Assembly: GCA_947483345.1 (NCBI GenBank)
Contig: CANKNL010000008.1
Span: forward strand, 1 to 28,642
Reading direction: 5' to 3'
Source of the DNA: Chitinophagaceae bacterium
GTDB taxonomy: Bacteria > Bacteroidota > Bacteroidia > Chitinophagales > Chitinophagaceae
Length of the DNA stretch: 28,642 nucleotides
Of this stretch, positions 21,900 to 28,642 are shown piece by piece. How positions within the stretch are numbered: the stretch's first letter is position 1; each line of letters begins with the position of its first letter. Both the position numbers and the translations under genes were made by a program. The notes beneath the pieces are model-generated. The model ran no database searches, had not been told where the DNA came from, and saw nothing but the letters and a program-made list of their open reading frames with translations.

Positions 21900-23225
21900 A
21901 TGAAGGTATTGAACATTCGCAAAAAATTAATGATCCTGGTATTCGCTTTAACAGGAATAAAGGCAACAAATGCACAAGTGTGGTCTTTACAACAATGTAT
22001 TGACACTGCTCAAGTTTATAATAAATCTCTGCAAATAAGCAGGAATAATGTGGCCATTGGCCAGCAAAGGAAAAGGGAAGCAAAAGCTAATCTGATGCCT
22101 AAAATATCAGTCAATGCAGATTATAAATATTTTACTGATATGCCAACACAGTTAATGCCTGCCTCCATTTTTGGTGGTCCGGCAGGTAGTTTTAAGGAAA
22201 CACAGTTTGGAGTGCCGCATAATATCAATGCCAACTTACAGTTAACGATGCCACTGTATAATCCACAGGTGTTTGGCGCTATACAAACAGCGAGGATAGC
22301 CACAACACTAAGCGATTTGCAATTGCAAAAAACGGAAGAACAAATGTATTTTGATATTTCTAATCTCTATTACAACGGGCAATTGTTACTGAGGCAATTA
22401 TCGTTTATTGACAGCAACATAGTAAATACATCCAGGCTTTTAAGAAATATGCAGTTGCTTAAAGAGCAACTGATGGCAAAGGGTACAGATGTGAGCAAGG
22501 TTCAATTGCAAAAAGAACAATTGGAAACACAGAAAGAGTTAGTCAGCAGTAAATATGAACAGGTTATGACTGGGTTGAAATTTGTATTGGGAATTCCCCT
22601 TGACCAAAACATGCAAATTGAGCAGGAAATTCTTTACAAAAAAAGCAATGCCTATTCAAGTGCTCCGGCAATAGATATTCGCCTGGCAAATACACAATCC
22701 AAATTTTTGCTGAATGAATTAAGAACATTGAAAATGAGCAGGTTTCCTTCGGTCTCACTTTTTGGAACGTATGGTAAAACAGGTTTCGGCTACGACAAGC
22801 AACCAGATGATTTTTTAAAATTCTATCCCATCGGTTTTGCAGGTATTCAACTAAGCTATCCATTATTTAATGGTACAGTAACCCAGCGAAAAATAAGTCA
22901 GAAAAAATTAGAAATAAAAAACAGTGACTTGCAGGTGCAATTGGTTACCGAACAAAATGCTATGCAAATCAATAATGCAAAACGGCAATTAGCAGTTGCG
23001 CAAAAGTCTATTGAAACAACCAGTTCTCAAATCAGACTGGCCCAAACGGTTTATGGGCAAATTGTACTGCAACAAAAGCAGGGCGTAGCCTCTTTAACCG
23101 ATGTTTTGCTGTCTGATACTGCCTTAAGAGAAGCCCAGCAAACCTATTTGTCTGCTGTGGTAGATTATTTTAAGACTGATTTGGAACTCAAAAAACTAAC
23201 TAATCAATTAGGCATTAAAAATTAA
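21900..23225 (+). CDS. TolC family outer membrane efflux protein
   Basis: Outer-membrane channel of a tripartite pump (441 aa). A signal peptide (about 1-25, ending KATNAQ) is followed by the two repeated outer-membrane-factor halves. LQQCIDTAQVYNKSLQISRN and AKANLMPKISVNADYKY open the first half; RFPSVSLFGTYG and GFAGIQLSYPLFNG mark the second. Long helical coiled regions, rich in Gln, lie between. Length is typical. It follows the T9SS gene after 80 bp of non-coding DNA. Its last codons (IKN-stop) come from the AT-rich repeat that also begins the gap before the adaptor gene. Confidence 0.93.
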   Translation: MKVLNIRKKLMILVFALTGIKATNAQVWSLQQCIDTAQVYNKSLQISRNNVAIGQQRKREAKANLMPKISVNADYKYFTDMPTQLMPASIFGGPAGSFKETQFGVPHNINANLQLTMPLYNPQVFGAIQTARIATTLSDLQLQKTEEQMYFDISNLYYNGQLLLRQLSFIDSNIVNTSRLLRNMQLLKEQLMAKGTDVSKVQLQKEQLETQKELVSSKYEQVMTGLKFVLGIPLDQNMQIEQEILYKKSNAYSSAPAIDIRLANTQSKFLLNELRTLKMSRFPSVSLFGTYGKTGFGYDKQPDDFLKFYPIGFAGIQLSYPLFNGTVTQRKISQKKLEIKNSDLQVQLVTEQNAMQINNAKRQLAVAQKSIETTSSQIRLAQTVYGQIVLQQKQGVASLTDVLLSDTALREAQQTYLSAVVDYFKTDLELKKLTNQLGIKN

Positions 23226-23243
23226 AAATTACGAACTAATTAG
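23214..23243 (+). repeat. AT-rich intergenic repeat, copy A
   Basis: Repeat of the ATTAAAAATTA...TTACGAA type that overlaps the 3' end of tolC, supplying Ile-Lys-Asn-stop. It is related to copies at 24415-24445 and 25030-25063 and to the inverted copy at 25425-25443. Confidence 0.6.
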
Positions 23244-23250
23244 CACCGAC

Positions 23251-24426
23251 ATGAAAAAAAAATCAATCAATTGGAAAAAGGCCTTATATATTTTAATCCC
23301 TTTGTTATTGGTGGCCATTATTGCTATTCGCCTTAAAAATAATAAGGATATAACCCAACAAAAAATTTATCAATATAATAAGGCGCAAGCCATCATTGTG
23401 CAAACTCAAACAATTAGATTGGAGAGCATTACTGCCGGGTATTTTTATACTGGCACATTTGAACCTAATAAAGAAACCAAACTCAGTGCCGAGTTACAGG
23501 GGAAAATAAATGCCATTTATGCAGATGCCGGCAGCCATGTAAAAAAAGGGCAGGCTCTCATTAAACTTGACGATGCCTTGCTAAACCAGCAATTGAATAC
23601 AGCAAATGTACAGATACAGAATCTCACCTCAGAAGTTGACATTCAATTACAAGCAAATCAAATACAGATAAATGGGTTGGAGGATGATGTAAGGCGATAC
23701 AACATTCTTGTGGCGGCAGATGCCATCCAGGGTATTCAACTAGAAAAAGCTGAATTGCAATTGCAAATTGCGAAAAATCAGCGCAGTACAATTATGCAAA
23801 AATCAGCCCTTAAAAATGCACAAGCCTTACGGGCAGGCATTATAGCACAATTAAATAAAACCATTGTCTACGCTCCTTTCAATGGGGTGGTAACTGCCAA
23901 GCTAAGTGAAGTTGGCGCTTTTGCATCGCCAGGTATTCCTTTGTTGCAGGTTACAGATATAAGCCAGTTAAGATTTACAGTTAGTGTCCCTGAAAGCGAT
24001 TTAAAATTGTTCAATTACAAAAACAGTTACGACATTATTGCAGATGCAGTTCCTGAAATTAAGCTACAGGGAAAAACTTCTATGATTGGCAGCAAAGCAA
24101 ATGTTGGCAATTCATTTCCTGTTCAGTTTATAGTTAATAATGTATCAAACCTGACCATTAAATCGGGCATGTTTGGAAAATTGAATTTGAAAAATGATAC
24201 ACCTGAACAAGGCGTCGTCATTCCTGCCTCTGTTATTGTTGGTTCAGAAAGTCAGCCGCAGGTTTATCTCGTAAAAAATGGCAAGGCTATTTTGCAAAAC
24301 ATAACTATATCCAAAAAATTTGAAAACAAAGTGGTTGTTTCAGCGGGATTAAAAGAAGGAGATGTAATGGTAACAAATGGTTTTATAAATCTTTTTGATG
24401 GGGCCCATGTGACCATTAAGAATTAG
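23251..24426 (+). CDS. RND efflux periplasmic adaptor (HlyD/MFP family)
   Basis: Periplasmic adaptor linking the RND pump to TolC (391 aa). One N-terminal membrane helix (about 11-27) anchors it; there is no lipobox. The barrel-sandwich hybrid halves are visible as TKLSAELQGKINAIYADAGS with KKGQALIKLDD (about 76-107) and NKTIVYAPFNGVVTAKLSEV with FASPGIPLLQV (about 205-235). An alpha-helical hairpin lies between them, and beta-barrel and membrane-proximal domains end VVVSAGLKEGDVMVTNGF. The gene sits between tolC and the haem protein gene. Its last codons, like those of tolC, are ATT AAG AAT TAG from the intergenic repeat. Confidence 0.93.
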   Translation: MKKKSINWKKALYILIPLLLVAIIAIRLKNNKDITQQKIYQYNKAQAIIVQTQTIRLESITAGYFYTGTFEPNKETKLSAELQGKINAIYADAGSHVKKGQALIKLDDALLNQQLNTANVQIQNLTSEVDIQLQANQIQINGLEDDVRRYNILVAADAIQGIQLEKAELQLQIAKNQRSTIMQKSALKNAQALRAGIIAQLNKTIVYAPFNGVVTAKLSEVGAFASPGIPLLQVTDISQLRFTVSVPESDLKLFNYKNSYDIIADAVPEIKLQGKTSMIGSKANVGNSFPVQFIVNNVSNLTIKSGMFGKLNLKNDTPEQGVVIPASVIVGSESQPQVYLVKNGKAILQNITISKKFENKVVVSAGLKEGDVMVTNGFINLFDGAHVTIKN

Positions 24427-24445
24427 GAATTAAAAATTACGAATT
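24415..24445 (+). repeat. AT-rich intergenic repeat, copy B
   Basis: Overlaps the end of the adaptor gene and fills the gap to the next ATG (24446). Its core AATTAGGAATTAAAAATTA at 24421-24439 is the exact reverse complement of 25425-25443, forming a 19-bp perfect inverted repeat around the haem and S23 genes. Confidence 0.8.
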
Positions 24446-25042
24446 ATGAAGCATACATTATTTTATATCAGCATTCTGGTAATTACATTATTTACTGCTT
24501 GTAACAACAGCCGTAAAAGTAATGTTGTTGAGAAATCAGACTACACAAAAATGGGAAATAATATAGTAAAGAAAACCTTTGATACCCTTAGAAATTCGCT
24601 GCAAATGGCAATCAGCCAATCTGGTATTGAAGGCGCTGTGCCTTACTGTCAATCAGCGGCATATGCACTTACAAATAGTTATGTTTCCGATTCAGTAACG
24701 ATAAGAAGAACAGCCTTGAAATACAGAAATCCAGCGAATAAACCCGATACATCAGAAGAGCGGATATTAACAATTTTTGCTTCATTAAAAGAACAGGGTA
24801 TAATAAATGATTCCATAAAGCCAATAACTGAAGAAGGTAAAAATGGCAACATTCATTTTTACAAGCCAATCATGTTGCAGCAAATGTGTACTTCATGTCA
24901 TGGCAGTAAAAGTGCCGATATACAGCCACCCGTGTGGAAAGCCATTACTACGCTTTATCCTTTGGATAGGGCATACGATTTTAAAACCGGCGATTTAAGA
25001 GGCATGTGGCATATCATTTTTTTGAAATCAATTAAAAATTAG
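24446..25042 (+). CDS. DUF3365/Tll0287-like c-type haem lipoprotein
   Basis: 198-aa exported protein. The N-terminus (LVITLFTACNN) looks like a lipoprotein signal with Cys19 as the lipid-bearing residue. A C-terminal CTSCH motif binds one c-type haem. Other family features are the early AVPYCQSAAYALTNSY-like helix, the VTIRRTALKYRNPANKPDTS segment typical of DUF3365/Tll0287 proteins, and ITEEGKNGNIHFYKPIMLQQ before the haem site. Such proteins are thought to sense redox state or small molecules in the periplasm. Its place between the adaptor and pump genes is unusual. The final Ile-Lys-Asn-stop is again repeat-encoded. Confidence 0.82.
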   Translation: MKHTLFYISILVITLFTACNNSRKSNVVEKSDYTKMGNNIVKKTFDTLRNSLQMAISQSGIEGAVPYCQSAAYALTNSYVSDSVTIRRTALKYRNPANKPDTSEERILTIFASLKEQGIINDSIKPITEEGKNGNIHFYKPIMLQQMCTSCHGSKSADIQPPVWKAITTLYPLDRAYDFKTGDLRGMWHIIFLKSIKN

Positions 25043-25063
25043 GAATTACGAATTAAAAATTAC
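25030..25063 (+). repeat. AT-rich intergenic repeat, copy C
   Basis: Overlaps the end of the haem gene and runs up to 4 bp before the S23 gene. It is the same family as copies A and B, with a short extra TTACGAATTA segment in the middle. Confidence 0.7.
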
Positions 25064-25067
25064 TAAA

Positions 25068-25427
25068 ATGAAGTCAAATAATATTATACAGGAAAAATCA
25101 TTTGCTTTTGCAATTAGAATTGTGAATTTGAATAAGCACTTAATTTCCGAAAAGAAAGAATTTGTTTTAGCGAAACAACTTCTGCGAAGTGGAACTTCTA
25201 TTGGAGCAAATGTAGAAGAAGCCATTGGTGGTGTTTCTGATAAAGATTTTCTAAATAAGTTAGGCATAGCATATAAAGAAGCAAGTGAAAGTATTTATTG
25301 GTTGAAGCTTTTGCAAGCAACGGATTACATTACAAAAGATGAATTTGAAAGTATTCATAATGATGCTGAAGAAATTTGCAAAATACTTGGCAAAATTCAA
25401 ATCACGAAGAAAACCCGTCATTCTTAA
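25068..25427 (+). CDS. Four-helix-bundle protein (S23 / 23S rRNA intervening-sequence protein family)
   Basis: 119-aa protein of the S23/IVP family, first known from open frames inside 23S rRNA intervening sequences and related in fold to the Avd protein of diversity-generating retroelements. Visible hallmarks are FAIRIVNLNKHL, the conserved LAKQLLRSGTSIGANVEEAI loop between helices, DFLNKLGIAYKEASESIYWL, and the final EEICKILGKI helix. The length is typical. It forms homopentamers in known structures; its role outside rRNA is unclear. It sits between AT-rich repeats (C on the left, inverted D on the right), in the middle of a pump operon, which suggests insertion as a unit. Confidence 0.9.
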   Translation: MKSNNIIQEKSFAFAIRIVNLNKHLISEKKEFVLAKQLLRSGTSIGANVEEAIGGVSDKDFLNKLGIAYKEASESIYWLKLLQATDYITKDEFESIHNDAEEICKILGKIQITKKTRHS

Positions 25428-25443
25428 TTTTTAATTCCTAATT
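25425..25443 (-). repeat. AT-rich intergenic repeat, inverted copy D
   Basis: TAATTTTTAATTCCTAATT starts at the stop codon of the S23 gene. It is the exact reverse complement of 24421-24439 and lies 8 bp before the RND start codon. Confidence 0.8.
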
Positions 25444-25451
25444 GGCAAAAA

Positions 25452-28400
25452 ATGAATCTTACAGAAATATCAATCAAACGTCCATCGCTGATAATCGTTC
25501 TTTTTAGTGTGCTTACCTTATTAGGCATTATTGGATATAACAACCTGAGTTACGAACTGATGCCCGATTTTAATCAACCGGTTGTAGTTATTAAAACGGT
25601 ATATCCGGGTGCTGAACCCGGAGAAGTGGAAACTTCCGTGTCAAGAAAAATTGAAGATGCTTTATCTAATATGGAAGGGGTAGATTATCTGGTTACAAAA
25701 TCATTACCCAACGCTTCTATCATCATTGCCAATCTTAAATACGGAACGGATCTGGATAAGGCAATGCAAGATGCCCAACGCTATATTGACAATATCCGTA
25801 AAGATTTACCTGCAGATATTTTAAGTCCGGTAATGAGTAAGGTATCGCCAAATGATTTACCAATCATGTCTATCAGTGCTACAAGTAATTTGCCTGCAAC
25901 AGCATTTTATCAGAAAATGAAAGATGAATACCTGCCGCAAATACAACAGTTGAAAGGTGTAGCAGAGATTACTATTTTAGGTGGTGAAGAAAGAGAAGTA
26001 CAGGTTAAAGTAAACCAGGGAAAATTGAAACTGTTTAAACTATCGCTTTCACAGGTGGTAGATGCTGTTAACCGCTCAGGACTTGATTTACCAGCCGGTA
26101 AAGTACAAACAGACAAAGAAAACAGTTCGGTGAGGTTAACAGGAAAATTTACAACAGTAGAAGATATAAAAAATGTGCAGCTGGCCATGCCGCTTCCCGG
26201 CAGCCCGGTGTATTTAAAAGATGTGGCTACTGTAACTGATGGCATTAAGGAAACAACTTCTATCAGCCGGTACAATGGTAAAAATGGTATTGGACTCATG
26301 TTGAAAAAACAGGGAGATGCCAATGCTGTTGATGTTTCAAAATTGGTTCGTAATAAATTCAAATCCATTGAAGCACAAAATACAAATGCAGGAGTTAAGT
26401 TTATTATTGCCGATGACAGTACCGACAATACTATTGCAGCAGTTAATTCAGTGGTGTTCGATTTAATATTAGCAGTATTATTGGTTTCATTGGTAATGCT
26501 TTTATTTCTGCGGAGTTTCATAAATTCATTAATTGTAATTGTTGCCATTCCAACATCTTTAGTTACCGCGTTTGCCGTGATGTGGTTATTGGGTTATACA
26601 CTAAACCTGATGACCTTGCTTGCCATGTCATTGATCATCGGTATCCTGGTAGATGATGCCGTAGTAGTATTGGAAAATATTCAAAAGCATTTAGACAAAG
26701 GGAAAGACAAACGGGTTGCCGCCATTGATGGCCGTATGGAAATAGGGTTTGCAGCATTGTCTATCACTTTGGTGGATGTGGTGGTGTTTTTACCCATCCT
26801 GTTTTTACAGGTTTTTGTGGCGGATATGCTCAAACAATTTTCGGTGGTAGTGGTAACTTCTACACTCACCAGTTTGCTGGTAGGATTTACACTTACACCG
26901 TGGTTAGCTTCACGTATTGGTATGAAAGAAGATTTGAAACCTACTAATTATTTTAATCGTTTCCTGCTTTGGTTCGAACATCAGTTAGATCAATTTATCA
27001 ACTGGTATGGCAAGCAATTAGAATGGGTGTTAAGTCATAAACTGATATTTACAGGAATAGTAGTATTGCTTTTTGCAATGACTTTGGGTATCATGAAGCA
27101 GGGGATTATTGGGAAAGAATTAATTTCTACCGGGGATCAGGGGAAATTCAGGATGGCTTTGGAATTTGATAAGTCAACATCTATCCAACAAAATAATTTG
27201 ATAGCGCAGCAGGTAGAAACCTATATTCTGCAACAAAAAGAAGTGGCAACAGTATTCAGTAATGTAGGCGGGCCAAGTACAGGTATAGGAAGTTTAGGGG
27301 TAGGCTCGGCCAATAAAACAGAATTTACTATTCAACTAAAATCTAAAAAGGAACTCAATAATCTGGCTACCGAAACCTTTATGAAAACACTTCGGGAAGA
27401 TTTGAAATCCAGGTATCCTGCGATAAATTATTCGATGGCAGCATTGGGTTTAATTCCACGTTCTGCTCCCATTGAAATTACTTTAAGCGGCAGTAACCTG
27501 AATTTGGTAATGACATCAGGCAAAGAATTAAAATCCATCGTAGAAAAAATTCCCGGCGCTGATAATGTCCGGTTATCAGTAGAAGCCGGAAGCCCTGAAT
27601 ATAAAATAATTCCCGACAAAGATAAGATGCAACGATTGGGGTTAACAACGGCTTATGTAGGAGTAAATTTAAGAACAGCCTTTACTGGAAATGATGACGC
27701 AACGCTTACAGAAAACGGAACAGCGTATCCTGTAAGAATTTGGCTGGATGAATTTGAGCGAAAAAATTATGATGATGTAAAACGCTTGTCAATTGTAAAT
27801 TCAATGGGTTTGCCAATAGAAGTTTCTCAATTTGCAAATGTTGAAAGAGATAATTCGCCTTCGCTGTTAGAAAGAAAAGACCGCCAACCGGCTATTACAC
27901 TCACTGCAGATGCTTTGGGACGTCCATCCGGAACCGTAGCTGATGAAGTGGTTGCTTGCCTTAAAAAAAATCCTTTGGCAGATGGAATTAGTATGACATG
28001 GGGAAGCGATATTAAAAGACAGAACGATAGTTTTGGTGCATTGGGTTCTGTTTTAATGATTTCTTTTTTGCTGATTTATTTAATTATGGTGGCATTGTAC
28101 GATAATTTTGTGTATCCATTTGTTGCCTTGTTTTCCATTTTGGTAGCAACCATTGGTGCTTTTCTTGCATTGAATTTAGCATTAAGTAATTTAAGTTTAT
28201 TCGCCCTGCTTGGTTTGATCATGCTGATGGGATTGGTTGTTAAAAATGCTATTTTAATTGTAGATTTTACCAATCAGTTAAAAGCAAATGGCATGCATTA
28301 TAAAGACGCCTTGATTAAAGCAGGCAAGGAACGTATGCGGCCAATATTAATGACCACATTGGCAATGGTATTTGGTATGCTGCCTATTGCTCTGGCTAAA

Positions 28401-28565
28401 GGTACTGCCAGTGAATGGAAAAACGGATTAGCCTGGGTTATCATTGGCGGGCTTTTGTCATCTTTAATATTAACCGTTTATTTAGTGCCGATGGTTTATT
28501 TTGTGGTGGATAGGTTGAAAGAGAAGTTTGCAAGAAAAACTGCACAAACCACAGAAATAAAATAG
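25452..28565 (+). CDS. RND efflux pump, inner membrane permease (AcrB/HAE1 type)
   Basis: Proton-driven pump of 1037 aa, the normal length. It starts MNLTEISIKRPSLIIVLFSV with the first helix, followed by the porter domain typical of HAE1 pumps (YPGAEPGEVETSVSRKIEDA, SPNDLPIMSISATSNLP, EVQVKVNQGKLKLF). The fourth-helix proton-relay pair Asp401-Asp402 is present in GILVDDAVVVLENI, and the tenth-helix lysine, Lys931, in GLVVKNAILIVDF. The C-terminal half repeats the fold and ends with a short basic tail. It completes the TolC-adaptor-pump set of the TetR-linked operon. Substrate cannot be told; hydrophobic drugs or solvents are usual for the family. Confidence 0.95.
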   Translation: MNLTEISIKRPSLIIVLFSVLTLLGIIGYNNLSYELMPDFNQPVVVIKTVYPGAEPGEVETSVSRKIEDALSNMEGVDYLVTKSLPNASIIIANLKYGTDLDKAMQDAQRYIDNIRKDLPADILSPVMSKVSPNDLPIMSISATSNLPATAFYQKMKDEYLPQIQQLKGVAEITILGGEEREVQVKVNQGKLKLFKLSLSQVVDAVNRSGLDLPAGKVQTDKENSSVRLTGKFTTVEDIKNVQLAMPLPGSPVYLKDVATVTDGIKETTSISRYNGKNGIGLMLKKQGDANAVDVSKLVRNKFKSIEAQNTNAGVKFIIADDSTDNTIAAVNSVVFDLILAVLLVSLVMLLFLRSFINSLIVIVAIPTSLVTAFAVMWLLGYTLNLMTLLAMSLIIGILVDDAVVVLENIQKHLDKGKDKRVAAIDGRMEIGFAALSITLVDVVVFLPILFLQVFVADMLKQFSVVVVTSTLTSLLVGFTLTPWLASRIGMKEDLKPTNYFNRFLLWFEHQLDQFINWYGKQLEWVLSHKLIFTGIVVLLFAMTLGIMKQGIIGKELISTGDQGKFRMALEFDKSTSIQQNNLIAQQVETYILQQKEVATVFSNVGGPSTGIGSLGVGSANKTEFTIQLKSKKELNNLATETFMKTLREDLKSRYPAINYSMAALGLIPRSAPIEITLSGSNLNLVMTSGKELKSIVEKIPGADNVRLSVEAGSPEYKIIPDKDKMQRLGLTTAYVGVNLRTAFTGNDDATLTENGTAYPVRIWLDEFERKNYDDVKRLSIVNSMGLPIEVSQFANVERDNSPSLLERKDRQPAITLTADALGRPSGTVADEVVACLKKNPLADGISMTWGSDIKRQNDSFGALGSVLMISFLLIYLIMVALYDNFVYPFVALFSILVATIGAFLALNLALSNLSLFALLGLIMLMGLVVKNAILIVDFTNQLKANGMHYKDALIKAGKERMRPILMTTLAMVFGMLPIALAKGTASEWKNGLAWVIIGGLLSSLILTVYLVPMVYFVVDRLKEKFARKTAQTTEIK

Positions 28566-28572
28566 CTCATGT

Positions 28573-28642
28573 ATGCCTTCAGAAAAAGTATTGGGAAAGG
28601 GGTTTACAGGAATAATTGTCACTTGGCTCTGTTATACTTGTA
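28573..28642 (+). CDS. Possible start of a further gene (cut by window end)
   Basis: An ATG 7 bp after the RND stop opens a frame to the window edge, reading MPSEKVLGKGFTGIIVTWLC. The stretch GFTGIIVTWLC could begin a membrane helix. Only 23 codons are visible, and another ATG at 28569 in a different frame is also open, so this is a weak call. If real it would be the next gene of the same operon. Confidence 0.3.
   Translation, partial: MPSEKVLGKGFTGIIVTWLCYTC

Noticed and set aside
25068..25427. Avd accessory protein of a diversity-generating retroelement
   Set aside because: Avd shares the fold, but there is no reverse transcriptase, template repeat or variable repeat in the window. The plain S23/IVP family is the better call.
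25910..26548. 212-codon open frame on the - strand inside the RND gene
   Set aside because: It is antisense to the conserved porter domain of the pump, with no start region or family features.

Overview
The window looks like chromosome from a Bacteroidota bacterium, most like the Chitinophagaceae or relatives. The reasons are AT-rich DNA with weak Shine-Dalgarno sequences, -7 boxes of the TAnnTTTG type, a gliding/T9SS-type C-terminal sorting domain, a TonB with a long proline run, and element genes of types common in this phylum. Almost every gene reads on the + strand. No tRNA, rRNA or CRISPR array was seen.

Region 1 (1-9783) is conserved housekeeping DNA. It starts inside nuoM, followed by nuoN (last membrane subunits of respiratory complex I), then a MacB/FtsX-type ABC permease. 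Next is a TonB energising cluster: exbB/tolQ, exbD, exbD, tonB, a clear terminator, and a third exbD. Last is mnmE (tRNA-modifying GTPase) with its own promoter placed almost at the start codon.

Region 2 (9766-18813) is a previously integrated element of about 9.03 kb, inserted at the extreme 3' end of mnmE. An exact 18-bp direct repeat marks both ends and the mnmE reading frame is preserved. Both ends also carry two spaced copies of TTGTACCTT, which look like integrase arm sites. Left to right it holds a zinc-finger/HTH protein, a tyrosine recombinase, an unknown 406-aa protein, an AlpA/excisionase-like HTH protein, a RepA-like ATPase with an atypical Walker A motif, two clusters of short repeats that look like a replication origin, a chimeric 55-aa gene remnant, a small coiled-coil protein, a DUF6371/toprim-like primase-type protein, an HTH protein resembling phage terminase small subunits, and three small membrane or secreted proteins of unknown role. 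It has no conjugation or virion genes, so it must move with help. A satellite-like lifestyle is possible but unproven.

Region 3 (18814-28642) starts with a remnant-like open frame, then a promoter with a perfect 24-bp palindrome over its -7 box and start point. This controls a long apparent operon: a four-helix membrane protein, a TetR regulator, a secreted kelch-like T9SS protein, TolC, a periplasmic adaptor, a c-type haem lipoprotein (DUF3365 type), a four-helix-bundle S23/IVP protein, and an RND pump. An AT-rich repeat occurs between the TolC, adaptor, haem and S23 genes and, inverted, before the RND gene. It supplies the last codons and stop of three genes and brackets the haem and S23 genes. 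The simplest reading is a TetR-repressed tripartite efflux operon into which extra genes have been inserted.
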